Of a stretch of 64,000 nt of DNA, positions 56,278 to 64,000 are shown in pieces. This stretch comes from Allium sativum (Eukaryota; Streptophyta; Magnoliopsida; Asparagales; Amaryllidaceae): the NCBI GenBank assembly GCA_030737875.1, contig CM060922.1, forward strand, positions 230,000,335 through 230,064,334. Reading direction: 5' to 3'. The notes below the pieces were generated by a model. It saw only the letters and a program-made list of their open reading frames with translations. It had not been told where the DNA came from and ran no database searches. Both the position numbers and the translations under genes were made by a program. Every line of letters begins with the position of its first letter. Position 1 is the first letter of the stretch.

Positions 56278-59200
56278 CTATGTGGGCTTCTTGCTCTTCT
56301 TCTGCTTCCCCGACTCCTCCTTATCAACATCCGAACGTTCGCCTTTTTTCCTCTTCCTCTTATCAACAAGAGGCTCTGGCGAAGAAATAGAGGATTGAGA
56401 GGCTAGTTGTGAAGTTATTGATCGGGAGGAAAATCTTACGACCAACCCAGTTTTGCGATCGATCTCGGAAATAGGGGGCACATATACTGGATCCTGTTCC
56501 CCTTTCATAAGGAGCAACTGCCTCTCCTCTTCAGCCTGTTATTCAGCCAATGTTTCCTCATCATCGCCTCTGATTTCTTTGGTAATGGCGACTTCCTCTT
56601 CATCGCCTTCGTGGCGCTCGTCCATATCTCTCAAAGCCTCGATCGGCTCAGCATCTAGGGGGACATCAGCACTAACACTTGGCGGGATGTCAACCTTCTC
56701 TGCCTCTGTCTTTTTTTCAGCATCCTTATCAACTGGCTCGCCGCCTGTATCATGAGAAACAAATGTTATTTTAGGAGAGAATGCGGTTTGCTCAGTTGAT
56801 TGTCCGGCAAGACGACGACAAGTGACAATTGCTTTGACAAATTGCGGAGAAAATATTGAGATACCTTCCGCCGATCCTCCATCCAAGCTAGCAGCAGAAC
56901 CTCCGACAGCTGGAGGAGTTGGACCCAGAGGAATCAATGGATTGTCGGGATTGTATTCCTCAATTTAAGAGGCCTTGGGCTCTGCAGCTGAGCTCGAGCC
57001 TTCTTCAATTTTATTTTTGCCCTTGGCCTGAGTTTTCTCTTTATCAATCTCTTCTTGGAGTAGGCGTCTGCCTTTCTCTAAATCCTCAGGTTCGTTATCC
57101 CTAAGAATGGTCTGCATCAACTCATTCTCATCAATCTCATCGACTCCTAATCGTTGTTTCTCGCTCTGGACGATTACATCCCATATGTTGGCTAAAGTGA
57201 CATGGTAGTCCGGGATCCATGAGATATTACGGGTCTTGATGACCTGGCCAAGGAAGTCAAACAACATTTCTTCAAATCCTTCAATATCTTTCTCTCTCTT
57301 GAGGAGCTTTTCATTAGAAACAGTAGCCATTTCAATGGCACTTTCGACATTGTTTTCAGCAAGAGTCGCGCGCTTCTCTGCACGCGCGAGTTGATCATTC
57401 AGAATCGCCCTCTCTTTTTCGGCCAGAGCTAAACTATCTTTCAAACTTGCCTTTTCTTTCTCCCAAGCAGCTTTTTCAGCTTCGAAATGATCTTGTGCTG
57501 TTTTCAGTTCGGTGTTGGCCATCTTGAGATCTTCCACCTCCTTCAATGACGTACGCTCTTTGCTGTTAGAATCGAGCTCATTATGAAAACGTTGCCTGGG
57601 CTCCTCCAGCTGTCTTGTAATTTTTAGCATCTTGTTGAGCCAAGGCAAGCAAAGATTGTGCATCTTCCAAGTCCTTTTCCATTTTCTCCCTGGCCCTTTC
57701 ATTGTTATCTATCCTCACTTTGGACCTGTGCGCTTCCATCTCTAGCGTTCGGATGACGTCTGAAAGGTTGGCAGTGCGCTTCTTCATCGCCTCATATTGC
57801 TTGGCTACATGGCGAACATGTCCGATTACTTCAGTATCCCAATTCCTAGGGACTTGTTCCAGAGCTGGAACGAACATCATCCTCTCGAAGAAGATATCGG
57901 GGAATTGTTCTCGTAATTTTTCCAGCTTAGCCTGAGTCTCAGGACCATAGATATAGTCTCGTGCCCCAGGGGCGCTCAAACTTTGTTGGCTGGAAGGGAC
58001 AAGGTTAGTTTTCTCCTTCTCAGAATCCTTGTTTGGATCCTTGTTTTTATCCTTAGGCTCGTGGTTCTTTTTGGATGATCTGCTGTGAGATGACGCGCTC
58101 TTCGGAGGAGTTAAGTCTTTGGGAAGTTGTTTTTCCCCTGTAGGTGGCATTGGATGACTGTGAGGCTTTCCAGAGGTTTGTTTTGACGGAGATCTGGACC
58201 GTGAAGAAGGAGCCTTGTGAGAATCCCGGGACCAATGGCTGTCTCCCCCTCGGCTACTGCTACTAGCACGCTTAGGATTTGGATGAAGACTAGGTGTGCC
58301 TTCACGAAGAGAGCGATAGGAATAAGATCGTTTGCGAGACATCTTTCTTGCAAAAGAAACAAGTACATATTAAAACCTTGAATACTGTTGGTATAAAAGT
58401 GTGGGGTTAGACAGTGCATGTGATTTGTGCATCCCATATAATTCCCCCTAACAGACCAGGGCCCGAAATTAGGCTCGTCTGGGTAGTCTCTCGTTCTTCA
58501 ACTGGAAAAGTTGTTTTCTCATAAATAGGGAAAAATGGCTCCCCTTCGAAGTCTTCCTGTATATATACATCGTCGGTTATAGGAATCTTGCTCAATTCTT
58601 TATATAACTGCTCCTCTATTAAATCATCGGGAGCAGCAAGTTCAACCGGTAGAGTGGCCCTTGGGGGGAAACCCCCCGGAGAGGTTGGGATTTCCTTAGA
58701 CTCGTCAGCATGGGCCTCATCTCCTCTATATACATTTAAGTCTTCGTCGTCCTGGTTAATTATCGGCGAAAGACTCTTATGAAGTTTAGTTGTCTCTGCT
58801 GCCTGTGACGTTCCTTCTCCCTCGGTCGAGGGCACGTATTTGTAAGGTTTGCCACCAGCACCAAGTCCAAACCTTATATCCAGAAGGCGGTGCTTATGAA
58901 GATTCTCGTCAGTAATACATTTCTTGATCTTTAAGAAGTCGGATTTGCTTTTCAGAAGAAGGGATAGTCGATTACTGTACACCGAGCCTTCCGTCTTTGG
59001 AAAGGTGTGATCTGCATAGAGAAAAGAAGCATGTTAGCGCTTCGATTTTTTAAACAAGTTATTCATTCAAAGGTTTAAATTTACTTGATTCAAGTCATCT
59101 TCTTGCACACCCAGTCTGTCTCTTTATATAGAACCAATCGGCCTTGGGATCCCCTATGTTGCTGTAACCGTCAGATAAGACCTTCCTATTTGCTACCGAT

Positions 59201-59805
59201 TCGAAGAAAGAAAAATTTGGGGTTGCCGTAAAGCGATGCTTGAAAAGGTAATAGAATTTCAAATCTTTAAACGTGAGCTCAGTTTGCAGGATTTCCGCAT
59301 ATGCGACGTATAGAGTGTATAGGGCTGCGTAGGCATTGGGATGAAGCTGCATCGGAGCAATACCCAATCGTTTTAAGGTTTGAATGACGATTGGAGGAAA
59401 CTGAGGAATAGCGCCTACCCAGCACATGAGTCGGCTAACTATCATATAGCCCTCCGGAGCCAGATGAGGTCTATCTTCGCTACCAGGTGTCCTCACATCA
59501 TCCCAGGTGATCCCGTGTTTCAAGCAAATTTTCTTAAGCTTTATGTCATCAAGTTTGGAAGCTAAAGAGTCAGTGAATTTCTCTATTTCTAGTGCACCAG
59601 GAATCTCGTCGGGAGCTCGGTCGTCTACTTTAGACTCCTCATCAAGCGAGGTACTCTCAGATGGATCCGATTCCGTTTCTACCTCATATTCGGATCCAGA
59701 ATCCTCACCCTTTGGATTAATTGGAAGAACCTCGGGGTTGTGGTGCTCAGACATCTCGGGATCCATCTCTGTATCAGATCTTGAAGGGGAACGGTTATCC
59801 GACAT
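56278..59805 (-). pseudogene. Antisense gene of Tat element (copy B), better preserved
   Basis: The first exon is open for 236 codons (59,805-59,095): acidic Ser-rich N-terminus, KLKKICLKHGITWDDVRTP, then the conserved domain with MCWVGAIPQFPP, LGIAPMQLHPNAYAALYTLY and FKDLKFYYLFKHRF, resembling the gypsy-type Transposase_28 family. The donor-like GGGT/GTGCAAG near 59,111 and the acceptor TCTATGCAG near 59,012 join in phase to the second block (to 58,407). A second pair, CT/GTTAGG and CTTTTGCAAG, joins in phase to the Ser/Arg-rich block at 58,342. Long coiled coils follow (57,702-56,965), with an acidic region and a Lys-rich tail ending KKSKKPT. Lesions: the shared A-run frame change near 57,630, a private TAA near 56,967 and the shared TAA near 56,537. 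Function unknown; possibly DNA- or RNA-binding. Confidence 0.83.
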
Positions 59806-59807
59806 TA

Positions 59808-60560
59808 CTGTTTAGGCGAGTAAACATGAGAAATAAGAATATAATTACCCGTCCCCCGTGTGTGTAAGTGCGAGTGTGTGCCTGTGCATACATGGAAGAA
59901 AAGCATAAAGATTAGCTACATAAGCAAGGTATTGGTCGTAATGCGCTATCAAGTTACGCTGTCATTTAGTCCAGAGGGATCATCTCGTAGGCTCTAACCT
60001 AACTGTCTATTGGTGTATCAAGGTCAAGTTGCATTGTTTATTTAACAAGTAAATCGGATCGCACATCTCCTCGGATCGCATGTCTCCTCAGATCGCCAGA
60101 CAAGGTTCGGATCGGATCGCGGAGCATCATCGGATCGTGAAGCAAATACAGTCTTGTAGCATAAGTGCCCACTCGTGAAGGAGCGTGAACGGATCGCGTT
60201 AACCCCTTACGATCCGCCTCGCACGCCACGATCTGATCTGATGACACAAACGTGGGAACATCCATTTTATCCTCCTCGACCCGATCCACTGCTGCTGCCA
60301 CGACCCGATCCGCCTGCTCCCATTTTTCTATCTTCACCCTCCTTGCGACCCGAACCAAAGTCCCCCGTCCACGAAACGATCCAGCACCTTCCTTTCTTCT
60401 CCTCCTCTTTACTCGCGAATTCGGGTGCTTAAACCCATCGCCACTGTCCTTCCAAAAGCCATAATTTTCACCAGATCCCTCTAATTCTTATCTCAAATCG
60501 ACGGGAACTCAAGTAAAACGAAGATAGAGAGGCTAGAATGTGTTTTTGACGTGATTACCT
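59808..60560 (-). other. Probable leader intron of antisense gene (copy B)
   Basis: Same donor and acceptor words as copy A. It carries a 17-bp deletion relative to copy A near 60,185. GGATCG words are dense at 60,050-60,140. Confidence 0.5.
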
Positions 60561-60677
60561 GTCTTAAAAAGTGAAGAAATACGAGTTTTTCTCTTTTGGG
60601 ATCGAAGAAAGTATGAGTTCGGTCTAAACTTCGAGCGGCTGAACAAAAGAAGAAGGAGAGGAGGAAGCGAGGTCGGG

Positions 60678-60687
60678 CCTATATAGG
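60678..60687 (-). promoter_or_regulatory. Candidate TATA box for antisense gene (copy B)
   Basis: CCTATATAGG, identical to copy A. Confidence 0.45.
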
Positions 60688-61142
60688 CAAATTCGTGACC
60701 GTTGGCCTTCCGTTTTTTGTCTTACACGAGTCGTGGGGGCCTAATGGGCCACGAAGCCAAGCCCATCGGGAAGACAGGGCGGTCCCTCGACTGGCTCGTG
60801 AGAAGGATGGGCCCGCTAAGCCCAAGGGCCACCTAAAAATCGCATCATAGCGAACACCCCTCCTTGTGGACCGTGAAAGCACGGACGATCCGATCCGACA
60901 AACACTCATCAAAATGAGATTTCAGAAATATTCATGGAAATTAAAAAGTTTACCTGACAATCACCCGACAATTTCGCAATGAAATCTCCAAAAGAAAAAT
61001 TCTAGACAACCAAAGAAATAATCGAAGATTTAACTGGGTATTTATACTAATCAGGAAACACAACTTTTTGGAAATGGTGCGACACTACGGACAGACACAA
61101 CCTTTGCTTTGCATCGCTTCAGGAAAAGGCAGCTCCGTAATT
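60688..61142. other. Tat region upstream of PPT (copy B)
   Basis: No gene found; same layout as copy A. Confidence 0.5.
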
Positions 61143-61189
61143 TCGAAGTATGTTCCATCCTTGATAAAACATACTTCGAGGGGGCAAAA
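61143..61189 (+). other. Perfect hairpin followed by polypurine tract (copy B)
   Basis: TCGAAGTATGTT pairs perfectly with AACATACTTCGA across a 13-nt loop. The PPT GAGGGGGCAAAA overlaps the last bases of the stem and abuts the LTR. Confidence 0.78.
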
Positions 61190-62037
61190 TGTTGGCTAGC
61201 TATTTTTTGACCAAGCCCCCAAAGTTCACACACGAAGAAAATATGGAATTTCACGCCTCTATCCGTCAAAGACTTGATCGGATCGCCCTGCTTCACCACG
61301 ATCGCGATCGCTCCCATACCTCGCGATCCGACTCGCCCAACACCAGCTCGATCCGATCCCTGAAGCTGATGAATTATGAACAAGACCCGTTCAACCACGA
61401 TCAGAGATGTATGGATCTCGCGGCACCTGTCACCAACTGTCATATTGACCAATTCTTCATCAAGCTACGATCACGATCCGATCATATCCCACGAACCACC
61501 ACGCGAAGACCTTGACTAAGTCAACCGCGATCCGATCCGAGCTGGAAGACACGATGATGGCCACGGAGTTGGTCATCCACGATCCGATGTTTAAGGAGAT
61601 CGCGACACCTGTCCACAACGGCTAATTTGACTAATTCTTCATCAAGCTGCGAACCGGTCCGAGATCTTCGGGATGTGGGCCACGTATGACCGCGATCCGT
61701 CACCAGAAATCAGCTATAAATAGCCCAGAGCTTGGCATTTTTCAGGATTTTTTGGCAGTTTTAAGGATTGATTGCACCATTACTGTCATACCTCTATTTC
61801 ATACCATATTTACTTCGAGATAACTGAGAGAAATCGTAATTGTAAGAGTGAGTTTGAGAGAAATCATTGGTTGTACTAGCATCCAAAGTATAATCAATAG
61901 CATATAAAGTGGACGTAGGCTCGTTAACGCCGAACCACTATAAACCGTGTGTGTTTTCTGCTTTTTTCTCATTTTTCAGTTATAATTCCCTACGAATTAG
62001 AACAATTTGGGTGTTAGAGCCAAATTTTGATCTAACA
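61190..62037 (+). repeat. Tat 3' LTR, copy B
   Basis: 848 bp, followed by CAAAT at 62,038-62,042. Confidence 0.95.
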
Positions 62038-62161
62038 CAAATCAAGTAAAAATTGATTTGTTCATAGTCTCATGATGTGGGACTATTCATATAGGAGTTA
62101 TCTCACACTTACTCAATTTTTAAATAATTCATCTTTATAAAAATAAACTATTTTTCCAACA
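62038..62161 (-). repeat. Copia 5' LTR, right segment
   Basis: Matches 37,666-37,790 and ends CCAACA. ATGGC follows at 62,162-62,166. Confidence 0.93.
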
Positions 62162-62166
62162 ATGGC

Positions 62167-64000
62167 TAGTATATAGCTCATTAGACATCCTCCCCTTACA
62201 TGCTAGCTTTTAGGGGTGAGTTCTACCTAATGGGTCGTATCAGGCCACTTGGTTGTGGGTAGGATCCCTATATTTTAGTAGGGGTATGGTGTTATTATCA
62301 TCAAAACATGGCTAATATTTCATTTACTATATACCTTAAAACATTGTAAATTGAAACTCTTTCAATGATTACATTTGTATGGTTGTGAACTGTACATATG
62401 ACTATATTTTAAGTTGCTAGTTTCAGAATCCGATGACGTGAAAAATTGTTTCAGAATTCAAATGGAAAAAAAATGCTAGTTAAATAAATAAAGCCTTATC
62501 CTAAAAGCATTGAATAGTTATAAATTTAATATGCCAACCAGCCATTCTTTGCAAAACTTCATGTAGTTTTGTTTTGCTCTAGAATAACTCCACAATAGAA
62601 ATGCATTCAGATATTCCATGTCTTGTGAAAACATACAATCGTGACGTAATAAAGATACCGTGTGTATGATGATGGACCACTATTGGTTATCATTTGGTGT
62701 TTCATGTGCGACATACTATCAATTGTTGGTTTCAGAATTTTACCTTCTACATCTTTATCTTAAATACCCCTCAAAGCAAAATTTTCAAGTTTCCAACCAG
62801 ATATTTCCACTTCATTCGTTATTAATCAAGTTTTATTTTGACAGTTCATTTATTTGCAGAAAAACATGTGTTTATATATTGAGTATACAATCATAACATG
62901 TCTTTGAAATGGGGAATACAAATGAGGTTTACTCACAAAAAATAGTTCTTTGTTCTATGTTTGTTTTCCAGGTTTTATATGAAGATCAAATTTTCAGAAA
63001 ATTTATTTGTAATTCTAACTGAAAATTGGAATGCGTTGATGAAAAACTCTAATTTGAAAAACTATTATTTAATTTGCTTCAGGCTTTTATGTTGATGGCA
63101 TGAAGGCTTTTTATCATACAAACACGGTGATGTTATTTTTTGAGGCTTCTCCACAAAGTTAACTTGTTTTGGCAGAATATAGAATTTATGTTCTTCCAAT
63201 CTAAATTGCTCTTCTTTTTGACAATCACATAAATTAAAAATAAAGCCACTATTTGCAAATCATTCAAAAGTTTGCGAGTTTTTTCAGAAAATATATGTTG
63301 GTATACAAAATACTTCTGGTTTGGCCCATTGATGATAAGTTTTGAACATTCTAGGATGGACGTTAATTACTTAAAACACTAGAAAGGTACCAAACTGTTC
63401 TATTGTGAAATGGGTAAACCAAATCAACATGTTTACACAAGCATAACCGAGCTTACTGTTTTTATCTTGATCCTCCAAACTGAAATTTTACAATTTAACA
63501 GTATTTAGTTGTTCTCAACAGACATAACAGACCTCAACTATCACATTGGGAAATGATATATAAATATCATGTGCCGTCTATTCCTTCGATCACAATGATA
63601 GATGCAAATCATCCAATAAATCATGGATTTTCTTAAATTTACTGTATATTTGTGAAATTTCGCAATTTACCATTGCTGAGGTCTACTAAGTACATAAAGG
63701 TGTACTAATAAAAAAATTGCAAAAAATGTTATTTAATCCATAAAGGTCTACTAAATACATTGTGTGCAATCCATATTTTCCCACTGGCATTCCATCGTAT
63801 AAAACAGCATGGAGATTTTATTTTCCTTTCTCTGTTTCTTCTGCAAAGTACAGACCTATTATCGTAACATAGAATGAAAGTGTACTCTCTATTTTCAATT
63901 ATTTACATGCAATGGACGCTACAGTAAAGGCTTTTGTAAATCTTTATCTGTGCATTTAGCTAATTCGCTTCATATGGGTAAGTAATACGTGTTGGTGAGT
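62167..64000 (+). other. Host intron (gene copy 2), right part
   Basis: Collinear with 28,105-29,940. The window stops about 30 bp before the position where copy 1 has its last exon. No coding sequence recognised within it. Confidence 0.75.

Larger units (their letters stand above)
48059..62037 (+). mobile_element. Tat-lineage Ty3/gypsy retrotransposon, copy B (near full length)
   Basis: LTRs 48,059-48,905 and 61,190-62,037; PBS 48,909; PPT 61,178-61,189; interior with gag, PR, RT, RNase H, second RNase H, integrase, tandem repeats and antisense gene. It is flanked by CAAGT and CAAAT. It keeps the RT region lost in copy A, but lacks about 118 bp of integrase that copy A retains. Confidence 0.95.
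37305..62161 (-). mobile_element. Ty1/copia retrotransposon with nested MULE, hAT and Tat insertions
   Basis: 3' LTR 37,305-37,790; decayed pol on the minus strand; 5' LTR starting at 41,941 and ending at 62,161, split by a MULE (42,238-47,981) and a Tat element (48,059-62,037). The LTR ends are TGTTGG and CCAACA, and the whole is flanked by ATGGC on both sides. The two LTRs have diverged by roughly a tenth where comparable, making this the oldest insertion in the nest. Confidence 0.93.
45129..64000. repeat. Segmental duplication, copy B
   Basis: Collinear partner of 12,700-29,940. Sequence left of 45,129 would match the part of copy A that lies left of the window beyond the Tekay insertion. 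Confidence 0.93.

Overview
This window looks like nuclear DNA of a flowering plant. It is AT-rich and intron-bearing, and it is dominated by plant-type transposable elements: Tekay-type and Tat-type Ty3/gypsy, Ty1/copia, hAT and Mutator-like. The only host gene I recognise is a member of the plant mitochondrial glycoprotein (MAM33/p32) family. I see no bacterial genes, rRNA, tRNA or CRISPR array. The species cannot be named from the sequence.

Layout. Positions 1-12,699 hold a very young Tekay-type chromovirus on the minus strand, arranged as a tandem (partial LTR, complete interior, 3.2-kb LTR, second truncated interior). It sits inside an hAT transposon (12,700-15,212). That hAT sits inside a Mutator-like element (MULE, to 15,551), which sits inside a copia LTR (to 28,099). 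The same copia LTR also carries a Tat-lineage element (15,628-27,975) with a long antisense gene. Host sequence follows: intron to 29,969, then the last exon of a mitochondrial glycoprotein gene (29,970-30,138). Positions 30.1-36.8 kb are AT-rich with small repeats. A penultimate exon of a second gene copy lies at 36,840-37,108. Its intron is invaded by a copia element spanning 37,305-62,161, whose right LTR again holds the MULE (42,238-47,981, with hAT 43,255-47,642 inside) and the Tat element (48,059-62,037). Host intron resumes from 62,167 to the window end.

The blocks 12,700 to about 29,940 and 45,129 to 64,000 are two copies of one segment. They share the same insertions, the same target-site duplications and many of the same inactivating lesions, so a roughly 33-kb tandem duplication copied the gene together with its nested elements. 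The insertion history can be read directly: copia into the intron (TSD ATGGC), MULE into the copia LTR (9-bp TSD), hAT into the MULE (8-bp TSD), Tat into the same copia LTR (5-bp TSD), then duplication, then Tekay into the left hAT only. The untouched left LTR of the copia (37,305-37,790) shows the empty sites for both the MULE and the Tat element.

Functionally, only Tekay copy 1 has an unbroken gag-pol. All other element genes seen here are broken by stops, frameshifts or deletions, although the B-copy Tat gag and some antisense exons remain open over long stretches. The items most worth following are the spliced-looking antisense gene of the Tat element, the two-copy gene with an intron of about 27 kb, the LTR-sharing Tekay tandem, the templated filler at a deletion in Tat copy A, and a palindrome array inside the hAT.
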